Below, piece after piece: positions 43,589 through 53,037 of a stretch of DNA of 64,000 nt. Every line of letters begins with the position of its first letter. Position 1 is the stretch's first letter. Origin of the DNA: Bradyrhizobium sp. SRL28 (lineage in GTDB: Bacteria; Pseudomonadota; Alphaproteobacteria; Rhizobiales; Xanthobacteraceae). The stretch is taken from assembly GCF_018596315.1 (NCBI RefSeq), contig NZ_JAHEAG010000013.1:22501-86500 (forward strand), given 5' to 3'. The translations under genes and the position numbers were made by a program. The notes under the pieces were generated by a model. That model was not told where the DNA came from. It made no database searches and worked only from the letters and a program-made list of their open reading frames with translations.

Positions 43589-44828
43589 CCTGAATTTCCT
43601 GATGATAGCGGAACACCCGCGCGAGCTGGGTGCCAGGGGTGAACGATCTGATGCTGTCGGCGATCTGCACCGGATTCATCACGCCCGCCTTGATGGCAGT
43701 CCTGATATCGATGAACCGCTGGACGAGCGTATCCACCATGTCGTCGCGACTGCCGTCCCGCGCCACCAGATAGCCGCTGACGCCAGGGCGGATCACGGGT
43801 TCGAGCTGCGGCAGGTGCATGGCGACGACGGGACGGCCCACCGCCAGGGTCTCGAGCACGCAACGCGGCATGCCTTCGAACTCGGATGTCAGGATGCCGG
43901 CATGGGCGCTGGCCAGCGTCTCCGCCATGCCCGCGGCATCCTTGAAGCCATGACGCACGGTGATGTCGTCAATGGCAGCGAATTCCTCGAACCGGTGGGG
44001 GTCGCTGGTGCCGATGTAGTGAAATCTAAGATCGCCGTTCAATCGCTGCCGCAGGCGATCGATCGTGCGAAACATCAGCGGCGGGTCCTTGAACTCGTCG
44101 AGCCGGCCCGCGAACACGATCTGGAATGGCGAAGAGTTCAACGGCCAGAGTTGCGGCTTGAAGATATCCGTATTGACCCATGTCCAGAGCGTGTCGATCT
44201 TGTCCTTGCGGCGCGGATAGGTCTGCTGCAGCCGCTCGGTGATGAACGGATTGACGCAAAGGAATTTTTCGCTCATGGCGACGGCGAACCGCTCGCCGGT
44301 GTTGTGGACGAAGGCGTATTTCCGCAGCAGCGAATCCATCTGCAATTTCGGCGCGCCCTCGCCGTGAAGCATCTGCACGAACGGAAGTCGCAGGACTGCC
44401 GGCAACCACGAAAATTCAACGCGCCGCAGATCGACCGAGCATCGCCTGGCGCGGATCAATCTTGCGATCGGGCCGAAGTGGCGGAGCAGCGCCATGAAGA
44501 ATTGCCCGGTCAGCGACGTGCGGATGCTACGGGCCGCTTCGCGCGCCTGCTGGTCAGAATAATGCAGGATGGGCAGGAAGTCGAAGCCGCGGCCGCGGAA
44601 TATCAGCCTGTGAAGCTTTCCCAGCTCCAGGTCGCCCGTCGAGTCCACGCCGATAAAGAGGATATCGGTGTCGGTCGGATGGAAGGTAATGAAGTCGCGG
44701 ATGTAGGTCTCGAGGCCGCCGACCTTCTCGCCGCGCGGGTCGAACGGATGGATCAGGCAGATCTGATAGCGCGGCTTGATACGGCTGGTGTTTCGCGCCC
44801 GCAGCGCCAGGGTCAATGTTGAAGTCAT
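43551..44828 (-). CDS. Glycosyltransferase, GT4-like (GT-B)
   Basis: 425 residues from the ATG at 44828, preceded by GAGGAAA; the open frame upstream belongs to the previous gene's opposite frame. Features: HPFDPRGEKVGGLETYIRDF (GG-ET motif), MLHGEGAP, IVFAGRLDEFKDPPLMFRTI, and TSEFEGMPRCVLETLAVGRP, which holds the E-x7-E donor motif. Its ATG overlaps the TGA of the WecG-type gene. Acts in the cytoplasm on the EPS repeat unit. Confidence 0.9.
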   Translation of the reverse strand: MTSTLTLALRARNTSRIKPRYQICLIHPFDPRGEKVGGLETYIRDFITFHPTDTDILFIGVDSTGDLELGKLHRLIFRGRGFDFLPILHYSDQQAREAARSIRTSLTGQFFMALLRHFGPIARLIRARRCSVDLRRVEFSWLPAVLRLPFVQMLHGEGAPKLQMDSLLRKYAFVHNTGERFAVAMSEKFLCVNPFITERLQQTYPRRKDKIDTLWTWVNTDIFKPQLWPLNSSPFQIVFAGRLDEFKDPPLMFRTIDRLRQRLNGDLRFHYIGTSDPHRFEEFAAIDDITVRHGFKDAAGMAETLASAHAGILTSEFEGMPRCVLETLAVGRPVVAMHLPQLEPVIRPGVSGYLVARDGSRDDMVDTLVQRFIDIRTAIKAGVMNPVQIADSIRSFTPGTQLARVFRYHQEIQDARGLAAAAPTY

Positions 44829-45619
44829 GCGGCTTTCCTCATGCGTGCCCGGACAATTTGCGGAATGGTTCGCGCAACGAGACGCGGAACCACGCTCATG
44901 CATTTGACATAGCGGGGACCGAGCCGCCGCGGCTCGCGCAGCATGCGCCACGCCCACTCCATGCCGGTTCTGCGCGCGATGGACGGCGCGCGGCTCTGCG
45001 TGCCGGCGATGAAATCGAGCGCGGCCCCGATGCATAACACGCCGGTTCCGTTCAACTCGTCGAGGCACCGCGCGGCGAACAGTTCCTGCCGTGGCGCGCC
45101 CAGCGCAACGAAACAGAGCTTTGCGCCCGAGTCGCGAATAGTTTCGATCGCAGCATCGGCTTCGCTGGAATAGGGATCAAACCCCGGTCCCGGGGCAAGG
45201 CATCCTGCGATTTGCAATCCCCTGAATCGTTCCGACAAACGCCGCGCCGTCACCTTCAGCGTGAGATCGTTCGCGCCCAACAGAAAAACCGAAAGGCCCT
45301 TCTTTCGCGCTTCCGCGCAGACCGGTTCGACGAGATCGGCGCCGGTCGTGCGTTCGATTCGCGTTCCCATGAGACGGCTCAGCATGACGATCGGGAACCC
45401 GTCGGCTGTGACAAACCGGGCGCGGCGATAGGCGGCGCGAAAGTTCGCGTGTTGCTGCAACTGAACAACGTGATCGAGGTTGAGTGTGCAGACGCTGAAG
45501 TTGTCGCCACGTTGCGCGGCCGACACGATCGACGAAACCGCTTCCGGAAGCGAGGGAACATTGATGGTGACGCCGTCGACCGTGAGGCTGGGCTGCAACG
45601 ATATTGGCGGTTCCGCCAT
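44825..45619 (-). CDS. WecG/TagA/CpsF family glycosyltransferase
   Basis: 264 residues from the ATG at 45619 (AGGAGG five bases upstream). The GT26 fold is recognised by TLNLDHVVQL, ARFVTADGFPIVMLSRLMG, ERTTGADLVEPVC, the nucleotide-binding VFLLGA and the C-terminal FVALGAPRQELF ... CIGAALDFIAG. Members add N-acetylmannosamine or its uronate to lipid-linked GlcNAc. Here the acceptor is unknown. First gene of a four-gene minus-strand operon, divergent from the GH10 gene. Confidence 0.92.
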   Translation of the reverse strand: MAEPPISLQPSLTVDGVTINVPSLPEAVSSIVSAAQRGDNFSVCTLNLDHVVQLQQHANFRAAYRRARFVTADGFPIVMLSRLMGTRIERTTGADLVEPVCAEARKKGLSVFLLGANDLTLKVTARRLSERFRGLQIAGCLAPGPGFDPYSSEADAAIETIRDSGAKLCFVALGAPRQELFAARCLDELNGTGVLCIGAALDFIAGTQSRAPSIARRTGMEWAWRMLREPRRLGPRYVKCMSVVPRLVARTIPQIVRARMRKAA

Positions 45620-45823
45620 GTCGACCTCCTGACGATGATTTGATTGAGAGACGCGTTCACGCTGGACGATCAACATGCCCGTGCTTCGCGACGGGAACTA
45701 TCAGCCGAAAAGATTCTCGATCGGCTTCGTCACGAAATCGAACTAATGCGACGCAACGATGGCGATGTCGCAGCGCGAACGACAACACGTCGCGTTGATT
45801 CATTCACATGATGGAGATCAGCT

Positions 45824-46924
45824 ATGCAGCAGTGGTCGAGGCGAAATGCGTTCGCTCTCATCGCAGGAGCAAGTGTTGCTTCTTACGAGCAGAGAGCATT
45901 CGCCGCGCAGCCCGCGCAAAGTCTCGGCGCCATCGCAGCTCGCAACGGAATCGTGTTCGGCGCAGCCGCAGGTCCTGTCATCGACAAGGATCGTGCCTAT
46001 CGCGAGCTCTATCAGACGCACACTCGTATCGTTACGACAGATATTGCGATGAAGATGGGAACCATCGCGCCGCAACCCGGGCCGAAGCGATTCGAGAGCG
46101 CGGACCGACTGCTGCAATTCTGTGCAAGCAACAACATTCCGATGCGCGGCCATTGCCTGATCTGGAACGAATGGGTTCCGCAATGGATCAGGAACATGAG
46201 CGGCGCCGAGCGTGAAAAATTCTTCGATTCCTATGTCGAGGAAGTGGCTGCCCGTTATGTCGGCAAGCTGCATTCCTGGGATGTCGTTAACGAACCGTTC
46301 TGGCCCGGGCACAAGGCGCCCGGTGGTTACAGGCTCGGTCCATGGTACGACACGTTCGGCACGGGGTATGTGCGCCGCGCCTTCGAGCGCGTGGCGATGG
46401 TCGACCGCAAGACAAAACTGGTTCTCAACGAAGCGCAGAGCGAGCGCGACGATGAGGTCGGCCTCGCGGTTCGCCGCGGCCTGTTGCAACTGGTCGATGA
46501 ATTGAAACATGCCGGCGTGCCGCTGCATGCTGTCGGACTGCAAAGCCACCTGCAGCCGCGGTATCCGCACGATCCCGGACGTTTCTCCGAATTCCTTCAC
46601 GCGCTCGCCGATCGTGGCGTCGATATCTATCTGACCGAGTTCGACGTGCGCGACGACACGTTTCCGGACGACATCGCCGCGCGCGATGCCATGATCGCCG
46701 AGACGGCGGAGAAGTACCTGAACAACGCGCTGCGCGTTCCGGCGGTCAAGGTGGTCATCGCATGGGAACTTGCCGACAACTACTCGTTCTATACCGATGC
46801 GGCAAAGAAGAAGGACCCCCTCGCGCAACGGCTGCCCCGGCCGCTGCCGTTCGATTCATCGATGCAGAAGAAGCCACTCTGGTTCGCGATGGCGCGGGCG
46901 TTCGAGAACACCAGAAAATCGTAG
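45824..46924 (+). CDS. GH10 family glycanase (endo-1,4-beta-xylanase fold), Tat-exported
   Basis: 366 residues. A twin-arginine signal (WSRRNAFALIAG) is followed by an AFAAQ cleavage site. The GH10 (beta/alpha)8 barrel shows the acid/base Glu in WDVVNEPFW and the nucleophile Glu in IYLTEFDV, plus MRGHCLIWNEWVPQW and the C-terminal WELADNYSFY. It hydrolyses beta-1,4 bonds in a polysaccharide. In an EPS locus it more likely trims the exported polymer than plant xylan. Divergent from the WecG operon; convergent with wzx. Confidence 0.9.
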   Translation: MQQWSRRNAFALIAGASVASYEQRAFAAQPAQSLGAIAARNGIVFGAAAGPVIDKDRAYRELYQTHTRIVTTDIAMKMGTIAPQPGPKRFESADRLLQFCASNNIPMRGHCLIWNEWVPQWIRNMSGAEREKFFDSYVEEVAARYVGKLHSWDVVNEPFWPGHKAPGGYRLGPWYDTFGTGYVRRAFERVAMVDRKTKLVLNEAQSERDDEVGLAVRRGLLQLVDELKHAGVPLHAVGLQSHLQPRYPHDPGRFSEFLHALADRGVDIYLTEFDVRDDTFPDDIAARDAMIAETAEKYLNNALRVPAVKVVIAWELADNYSFYTDAAKKKDPLAQRLPRPLPFDSSMQKKPLWFAMARAFENTRKS

Positions 46925-46940
46925 GCACGAATCGTATCGC

Positions 46941-48380
46941 TCATGCCCCCGAATGCTGGGGGCGTGGGCGCAGCATCCGCACCAGCGATGGCGCGTAGAG
47001 CAGGGCGAGCGTTCCGAAATAGACGGCGGCGCCTGCCGCGACATGTGCTGCCAACACAGCAATGGTGCGGGCTTCCGGGAAGATCCGCAGCAGTGCCGCC
47101 ATCGCAATCGTGGCCAATGCGATGCGCACGAGATGGCCGACCGGAAGGCGCAGGCCAAACCGGGTAAACCCGATCGAGAAACTGACGCTTGCCGCGGCCA
47201 GCGCCGCCAGCACGGTGGCGCCGGCAACACCGGTGAGGCCCCAGCGCGGCAGGAACAGGGCGCTCAGCACCACGGTCGTCGATGCGTCGATCGCTGCAAT
47301 GGCCATCATCCAGCGTGTGCGGTTCTGCAGCAGAAACACCTGATCGCCGAAATGGGCGCGCAGGTTGCGGATCGCGCCGGCGAGGGTGGAAAGCGGCAGG
47401 ACGGCGAGCGTCACCGCTTGAAACGGCGCTGCGATCAAAAGGTGCACGATCTCCGTTCTCAGCATGAATATGCCGGCGAGGCTTGGCGCCAGGATCGCGA
47501 CCAGCAGCGCGCTGTTGGCGGCAAGCTGGCGCATGCCGGCCTGGCTGCCCTCCTGTTCCATGCTCTTTACCGCAAGGGGGAACGCAGCGGCTGTCACCAG
47601 CATGGCTGCGACCGCCGCGGCGCGTTGGCCGAGGCCGTAACCCACCGCGAACAGCCCGGCTGCGGCAACGCCGGACATTTCGTTGACGATGAATCGCGAC
47701 GCATTGAGGCCAACCCAGCCGAGCGCGCCGCCGACGATCAGCGGAATGCCGTAGCGCAGCGCGTGCACGACGATCTCCCGGTCGATGGGCCAAAGGCGAT
47801 AGCCACGGCGGAGTGTGGGTATCACGATCAGCGCCGCGGTCAGTTGCGCCGCAGAGTATCCCGCAAGCGGCCACTCCGCCGATTGGCCGAACCATCTGAT
47901 CAACACCAGACCGGTGATGAATCCGACCGACGGCCCGAATACTTGCTGGATCGTATAGACCCGGATCTGCTGCTGCGCGCGGGCGCGCTCGCCGATATAG
48001 ACGTTGAGGGATCGGGTCATCACATAGGCGACGGCGGCGAGAAGAAGGCCCGTTCTGGCGCCGGGCGCGATGACCAGAAGCAGAATTCCGACGACGGCCG
48101 CGCTTTGCAACGCAAGGGATGCCAGCAGGACGGCGTTTTCGGTGCGGTAGAAGCGAGGCGCGTCGTTGGCGTCCTGGTAGCGTCCGAGGAAGCGCAGCGC
48201 ATATTGCGACCACCATGCGAGAAAGCCGATCTGCAGCAATTCGTGCGTGGCCGTGATCAACGTGATGACGCCGAGCGTGTGCTCGTCGACGACGTGCGTC
48301 CATACGATCATCGCCAGAAGCTGGAACAGTGGTCCGACGAATTGCGCGGGAAGATAGAGCAGGGTGTGTTTCAGGAGCAT
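46941..48380 (-). CDS. Wzx-type oligosaccharide flippase
   Basis: 479 residues with about 12 to 14 hydrophobic segments spaced as in the PST/MATE-like flippases (LLYLPAQFVGPLFQLLAMIVW at the start; GLFAVGYGLGQRAAAVAAMLV in the middle). It should move the undecaprenyl-linked repeat unit across the inner membrane. It lies three bases after the acyltransferase gene, is last in the long minus-strand operon, and converges with the GH10 gene. Confidence 0.9.
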   Translation of the reverse strand: MLLKHTLLYLPAQFVGPLFQLLAMIVWTHVVDEHTLGVITLITATHELLQIGFLAWWSQYALRFLGRYQDANDAPRFYRTENAVLLASLALQSAAVVGILLLVIAPGARTGLLLAAVAYVMTRSLNVYIGERARAQQQIRVYTIQQVFGPSVGFITGLVLIRWFGQSAEWPLAGYSAAQLTAALIVIPTLRRGYRLWPIDREIVVHALRYGIPLIVGGALGWVGLNASRFIVNEMSGVAAAGLFAVGYGLGQRAAAVAAMLVTAAAFPLAVKSMEQEGSQAGMRQLAANSALLVAILAPSLAGIFMLRTEIVHLLIAAPFQAVTLAVLPLSTLAGAIRNLRAHFGDQVFLLQNRTRWMMAIAAIDASTTVVLSALFLPRWGLTGVAGATVLAALAAASVSFSIGFTRFGLRLPVGHLVRIALATIAMAALLRIFPEARTIAVLAAHVAAGAAVYFGTLALLYAPSLVRMLRPRPQHSGA

Positions 48381-48383
48381 CGC

Positions 48384-49439
48384 TCAGGCCCCCAGCCAGC
48401 GGCAGAGTCGGGGGGAGGCGAGTTGCCGGACCGCCAGCAACGCGGCGGTAGAGAGGAGGACGGTCAAGCCGCAGCAAACAGCAAAGCCGGCGATGCCGCC
48501 AAGCTGGTGCAGCGAGGTGTGATCGCGCAGCGCCATGACGATAAAGATGTGCCAGAGATAGATGAAGTAGCTGCCCGACCCGATCCAGCCAAGCAGCGGC
48601 GAACCCGGCTGAATGGCGAATAGTGAAATGCAGAACAGGGCGGCGTAGAAAAAGAACGCCGACGAATCGTAGGTGGCGGCGTCGCCAAGGCCGAGAATAC
48701 GCACGGCGGCATAGAGCATGTAGGCCGCCAGCATGGCGCCAAGCAGCGCGCGGCGCGTGCCCTGGTCGCGTAGGTCCGCGAACGTCGCGATCAGCGCGCC
48801 GAGCGCGACAAACGAGAACCAGAACGGAATGTCGCGCATCCGGATTTCGTCGAGCAATGCATCCGAGGCGCCGAGCCTTGATATGGCCGGGTCGAGATAA
48901 CTGCCGGCAAGCAGACCGCAGCCGATCGAGAGAGCAAGGAGAAGAGCGATCCGCTTTTCTGCACCCGGTTTACCGGCACCGCCAACCGCAAAGACAAGCC
49001 ACAGGCCGAGCATGCACCAGACATAGACGAAGACGTAATAGTAGACGAACACGTATCCCAACCCGAACCGGGCGAGCGTTGTGCCGATGCGATGGTCCAT
49101 CGCCGGATTGTGCAGCGCCATGTAGGCATAGGCGGCGGCGAACGCGATCGCGTAAGGGATCAAAGCGGCCCTTAACCGCTTCGCCAGCGGCACGCGGCCG
49201 GAAAGCGCCGTCAGATATCCTGATACGAACAGGAAGATTGGCACGCAGGGCCGCAGCGCCGCGTCGAAGGATTTTTCCCAGACAGCATCGAGCGGCTGCG
49301 GAAGCGAATGGATTCCGATCACCATCAGGATGGCGATGCCGCGCATCGCGTCGATGACGCCATCGCGGCTTCGGGTCGTCACATGCGCGACGCTTAGGGA
49401 TGGCGGATCTGCCGCTATGCGCTCGACGACCGTCATCAT
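48384..49439 (-). CDS. Acyltransferase family 3 membrane protein
   Basis: 351 residues, about ten membrane segments. The family start is clear: RDGVIDAMRGIAILMVIGIH (the RGxAIxxVxxxH motif with the catalytic-type His), then FLFVSGYLTALSG. It resembles Fuc4NAc/EPS acyltransferases. It likely adds an acetyl or other short acyl group to EPS sugars. Start overlaps the stop of the other acyltransferase gene as ATGA. Only distantly related to its neighbour. Confidence 0.9.
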   Translation of the reverse strand: MMTVVERIAADPPSLSVAHVTTRSRDGVIDAMRGIAILMVIGIHSLPQPLDAVWEKSFDAALRPCVPIFLFVSGYLTALSGRVPLAKRLRAALIPYAIAFAAAYAYMALHNPAMDHRIGTTLARFGLGYVFVYYYVFVYVWCMLGLWLVFAVGGAGKPGAEKRIALLLALSIGCGLLAGSYLDPAISRLGASDALLDEIRMRDIPFWFSFVALGALIATFADLRDQGTRRALLGAMLAAYMLYAAVRILGLGDAATYDSSAFFFYAALFCISLFAIQPGSPLLGWIGSGSYFIYLWHIFIVMALRDHTSLHQLGGIAGFAVCCGLTVLLSTAALLAVRQLASPRLCRWLGA

Positions 49440-50542
49440 GTGCTCTCCTGCCGCGAGATGGCGGGAGACGGGACGGGCCGGATAGCGCGGCGGTCGTAGG
49501 CCTCGGTCAGATATCGCCGCAGCGGCGTTTCGAACGTGCGCAGTGAGACGACGCTCGCGAAGGCAAGGACTGTTATCGCCACCGGCGCCAGGAACAGCCG
49601 CTCATTCGGCGACAGCGAAAGCAGCCGTGATCCGAAGGTAATGATGACGGTCGCAACCGGGATATGCAGCATGTAACAGGAGTAGGTCAGTGGCGACCAG
49701 CGATCGAAACGGAACCGCGACAGCAGCGTTTCACGCCCCGCGCAGTCTGCTTGAACGGCAAGCATCGCGATGACGTAGATCGCCACCAGGGCAGTCATTG
49801 TCGGCAGCCACGAGCCGAGCACGATAAACGCCACGAGCGATGCGGCCAGCGCACCGGGAATCACAGGCCAGCGCGCGATCCGGTCGCGGAACAGGTAGCA
49901 AGCCATGCCGAGGTTGAACGCGGGCAGCGCCCTGAAGGCGCCGCCCTGGTTGATCCAGTCGGCCCACGGCGTCGTTCCTGCTGCCCATACCCAAAGCGAG
50001 TTGGCGAGCGCGGTGAGGGCCACGAGCGCAATGACCGCTTCCTTGCGGCGCTGCGCGATCAACGCGACGAGCGGAAACAGAAGATAGCAGAACATCTCCG
50101 CCGACAGCGACCAGCTCGGGAAGTTGAATGTCAGGCGCTCGCCGACGAAGGCGTGAAGCAGCAGGAATTGTGCGGGCAGGTCGGAAAGCGGATAGCGGGC
50201 GGGGTTGTCGGTCCTGGCGGCGCCGAAATGAAGCGCGCCGGCAAGCGCTATATAGAAGGCAAGCGTGGCGAGATGCAGCGGATAGATGCGGGCGAAGCGA
50301 CGCCAGAGGAAGCGGCCGATCGATGCGGCATCATCGACGCGGCCGACATATTGCCGGACAATGACAAAGCCGGAGACCACAAAGAACAGGTCGACGAACA
50401 GATTGAAATGCCAGGTGTGCGCGACCATGAAACGGCCGATCGCCACGTCCTTGAAGTAATCGGAATAGTGCAGGATCACCACGGCGCCGGCCGCAATGAT
50501 CCGCAACCCATCCTGATGCCTTGTGGTGCTGATGTCATGCAA
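49436..50542 (-). CDS. Acyltransferase family 3 (OafA/YrhL-like) membrane protein
   Basis: About 368 residues; I place the start at a TTG (50542), because the open frame upstream overlaps the glycosyltransferase gene and the family begins at QDGLRIIAAGAVVILHYSDY. NLFVDLFFVVSGFVI and FPSWSLSAEMFCYLLFP are the OafA-type motifs. About ten membrane segments. It should O-acylate EPS residues. The exact start is uncertain (a GGAG lies about ten bases before the TTG). Coupled to the next acyltransferase by an ATGA overlap. Confidence 0.87.
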   Translation of the reverse strand: MHDISTTRHQDGLRIIAAGAVVILHYSDYFKDVAIGRFMVAHTWHFNLFVDLFFVVSGFVIVRQYVGRVDDAASIGRFLWRRFARIYPLHLATLAFYIALAGALHFGAARTDNPARYPLSDLPAQFLLLHAFVGERLTFNFPSWSLSAEMFCYLLFPLVALIAQRRKEAVIALVALTALANSLWVWAAGTTPWADWINQGGAFRALPAFNLGMACYLFRDRIARWPVIPGALAASLVAFIVLGSWLPTMTALVAIYVIAMLAVQADCAGRETLLSRFRFDRWSPLTYSCYMLHIPVATVIITFGSRLLSLSPNERLFLAPVAITVLAFASVVSLRTFETPLRRYLTEAYDRRAIRPVPSPAISRQEST

Positions 50543-50583
50543 GGCTGCGGTACTCCGGACCCGAAATTCCTGGAACGCCAGTG

Positions 50584-51618
50584 TCAGTTGGCAAGACGGA
50601 CGATCAGGCTGATGACCGTGTCGCGGTCGCCGCGCGCCAGCTCGTTCCAGCGCGCCAGATTCCGAACCGCCAGCGCCACATACCGGGTGCGCCAATCCTC
50701 GTTCGATAGAGCAGCCGCGATCCGCGCGGCCGCGGAAGCCGGATCGGCGGTGTCGACGTGGATGCCGGATTCGCCCAGCACCTCGCGGAAAATGGCGGCA
50801 TCGGGTGCGATGATCGGCAGGCCGGCGTATTGCGCTTCCAGCAGCGGCAATCCCAGGCCTTCGTCATGCGAGGTGCAGATGAACAGGTCCGCGGCGTCAA
50901 GCAATTCATTGACCCGGTCGGCGGACTGATATCCGTGCAGCGTAACGCCGGGTTGGCTCTCAAGCGCTTGCCAGTCGTCGCCCCACCCCGGCCTGCCGAG
51001 GATGTCCAACGTCGCTTCCGGAAATCCCTGCATGCGCAACGCGTCGAGGATTTTTGCCGCCGCCCTGAAATTCTTGCGCGGCTCCACCGTGCCCAGCGCG
51101 ATCAGCCGAAGCGGTCGCGGCTGCGCGCTGCGTTCGCCGCGTTGTCCGGGGTCGAGGCCAAACACGTTGCGGACCGAAGGCCGATAGAGCGTCACTTCCG
51201 CGTCGTGCCGGCAATGCGCGGCAAGTTTGCGCTTTGTATCGCCGGAGTTTGCAAGAAAGCGCGGGTAGTGGCGCAAGGCGAGCTTGAAGGGTCCGGCCAT
51301 GTACAGTCGCGCCCGCATATTGAGCTCGGCGCGCCGCGTGATCAGAAAATCATCGTGGATATAGGGCAGCACCCGCGATGCGAACGGCCGCAGCAGCGGG
51401 CTTGGTGGAAAGCCGGGACACAGCAGGATCGAGGACGAAGCCGCAAGCCGCATCGGCAAACCCAGGGTCTGCGTCGTCAGCATCTGGCGAAGACCCCGCG
51501 CCTTCACCGGCACGACATCGAGCGGCGCGAGCGCGGCTTCGGAGAACAGCTCCAGCGTGATGCGTTCGAGACCGGTGACGTGACGTCCGAGATGGGTGTT
51601 GTCGACATAGATAGTCAT
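50584..51618 (-). CDS. Glycosyltransferase, GT4 family
   Basis: 344 residues. It begins with YVDNTHLGRHVTGLERITLE and carries ALGTVEPRKNFRAAAKILDA at the domain junction and SHDEGLGLPLLEAQYAGLPI (E-x7-E donor motif) near the C-terminus, as in mannosyl/rhamnosyltransferases of O-antigen loci. Cytoplasmic, probably a mannosyltransferase given manC in the locus (inference). Follows the Wzy-type gene by 18 bases. Confidence 0.9.
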   Translation of the reverse strand: MTIYVDNTHLGRHVTGLERITLELFSEAALAPLDVVPVKARGLRQMLTTQTLGLPMRLAASSSILLCPGFPPSPLLRPFASRVLPYIHDDFLITRRAELNMRARLYMAGPFKLALRHYPRFLANSGDTKRKLAAHCRHDAEVTLYRPSVRNVFGLDPGQRGERSAQPRPLRLIALGTVEPRKNFRAAAKILDALRMQGFPEATLDILGRPGWGDDWQALESQPGVTLHGYQSADRVNELLDAADLFICTSHDEGLGLPLLEAQYAGLPIIAPDAAIFREVLGESGIHVDTADPASAAARIAAALSNEDWRTRYVALAVRNLARWNELARGDRDTVISLIVRLAN

Positions 51619-51636
51619 ACGAAGGAGATTCCCGAG

Positions 51637-53037
51637 TTATGCCGGAACGGACCGGTAGCTGACAGGCGGGCGGACTGGTGCGGGCGCGGCGACGCGCCGC
51701 GGCTCGCGCGGCAGCAAGACCGAGATGAGGATCACGAACTGCGCGAGCTGAATGTTCTTCGAGGAGAAGCTCACCGAACTGGCGGCGATGACGACGATCA
51801 GCACCATGATGGCCCACACCGCCCGATTTGAGCGGCGCAGCAATTCGACGAAAAAGCACACCAGTCCGATCGTCAGCAGGACGGTGTGGACGAGGCCGAA
51901 CTGGACGACGGAGGCAATCCAGAAGTTTTCGATGCCGTAGTTGAGGCCGAGCTGCGATTGCAGCGCATTCACCCGAACCGGGTTCGGGCCGAGGATCAGT
52001 TCATGCCAATCGAAATGCGAGAGCAGGCTGAAGGTGGCGAAGCGCGCCAGCGTGCTGCCCTTGTCAGACGAGAAGCGCAGCAGCATCTTGTCGAAAATGC
52101 CGAGGTCGAGCGCGGCGAATATGATGGCGCCTGCCGCAAACAGCACGCAGATGGCGAGAATTGCCGCGGGAAGCGGCATTCGCCTTCCCCGCATCAGGCG
52201 AACCGCCTCGAATAGCCCGACCAGCCCGATCATCGCCAGCACCGTGACCAGCGACGTTCGGCCGCCAAAGGCCATCAGCGATCCCAGGCTGAATGCGATC
52301 AGCGGCAGCCGCACCAAGAGCGGCGGACAAATCGCCGGACGAAGCACCAGCGCCAGCACGTAAGCACCGACGATGCCGGATGCCGTGAGCGGATGGCCCA
52401 GCAGCGCCGCGGAACGCCATTCGCCCATCACCACGACGTCGCCGAGCGTCAACGGGATCAGCCGGTGGCCGGAGAAATACTCATAGTATCCGAGCACGAC
52501 GTTCAGCAGGATCGTGAAATGGATGGCCCATGCCAGCGGGCGTTTTTGCGATGGCGACAACTGCCACATCACCATCGCGATCAGGATCGGCAGCAGAAAC
52601 GTGTCGATGATGACCGTGAACGGGCGTTCGAGCACGATCACCTGTATCAGGAGAAACAGCCAGCAGAGCAGATAGGCCAGCAGCAGCTTCGATTCGGAAA
52701 GCATCCGGTTGATCTCGCCGACCGGGCCGCGGCTGCGGATCAGCAGGAGAGAGAATGCAAGCAACGTGAAATAGGTCGCCGGGTGCAGCTTTTCGTAAAA
52801 GTTTCCGCCCGCCGTCATGTAATGGATTTTGAAGTTGGTCAGTACGGACGACGAAGCCGTGAACGTTGCCATCACGGCCAGCAGCATCAGCCCGGCCGCG
52901 ATCTGTTCGATGAAGGCGTCGGCATTCCTAGCGCGCCCATGCGCATAGGAAGCCGGCCGCGGCGTCGGCAACGCGAGGGGGTGACGTCGCGCCTGCGCGA
53001 TGCCGGTCGATCCGTTCAACGGTCCGCGCATTCTCAC
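51637..53037 (-). CDS. Polysaccharide polymerase, Wzy/O-antigen ligase-like (VpsF type)
   Basis: 466 residues, about 12 membrane segments. It starts at a GTG whose last bases overlap the kinase stop (GTGA), with CGGAG seven bases upstream; an ATG at 53031 is possible. The long periplasmic loop holds ARFATFSLLSHFDWHELILGPNP (quoted in part), and RTSLVTVLAMIGLV precedes it, as in Wzy_C-like/VpsF proteins. It should join repeat units in the periplasm. Classified by membrane layout and context more than by motif. Confidence 0.82.
   Translation of the reverse strand: MRMRGPLNGSTGIAQARRHPLALPTPRPASYAHGRARNADAFIEQIAAGLMLLAVMATFTASSSVLTNFKIHYMTAGGNFYEKLHPATYFTLLAFSLLLIRSRGPVGEINRMLSESKLLLAYLLCWLFLLIQVIVLERPFTVIIDTFLLPILIAMVMWQLSPSQKRPLAWAIHFTILLNVVLGYYEYFSGHRLIPLTLGDVVVMGEWRSAALLGHPLTASGIVGAYVLALVLRPAICPPLLVRLPLIAFSLGSLMAFGGRTSLVTVLAMIGLVGLFEAVRLMRGRRMPLPAAILAICVLFAAGAIIFAALDLGIFDKMLLRFSSDKGSTLARFATFSLLSHFDWHELILGPNPVRVNALQSQLGLNYGIENFWIASVVQFGLVHTVLLTIGLVCFFVELLRRSNRAVWAIMVLIVVIAASSVSFSSKNIQLAQFVILISVLLPREPRRVAAPAPVRPPVSYRSVPA

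Noticed and set aside
46770..48623. 617-residue plus-strand open frame opposite the flippase gene
   Set aside because: Arg/Gln/His-rich composition typical of an antisense frame in GC-rich DNA; the minus-strand frame encodes a clear multi-TM flippase.
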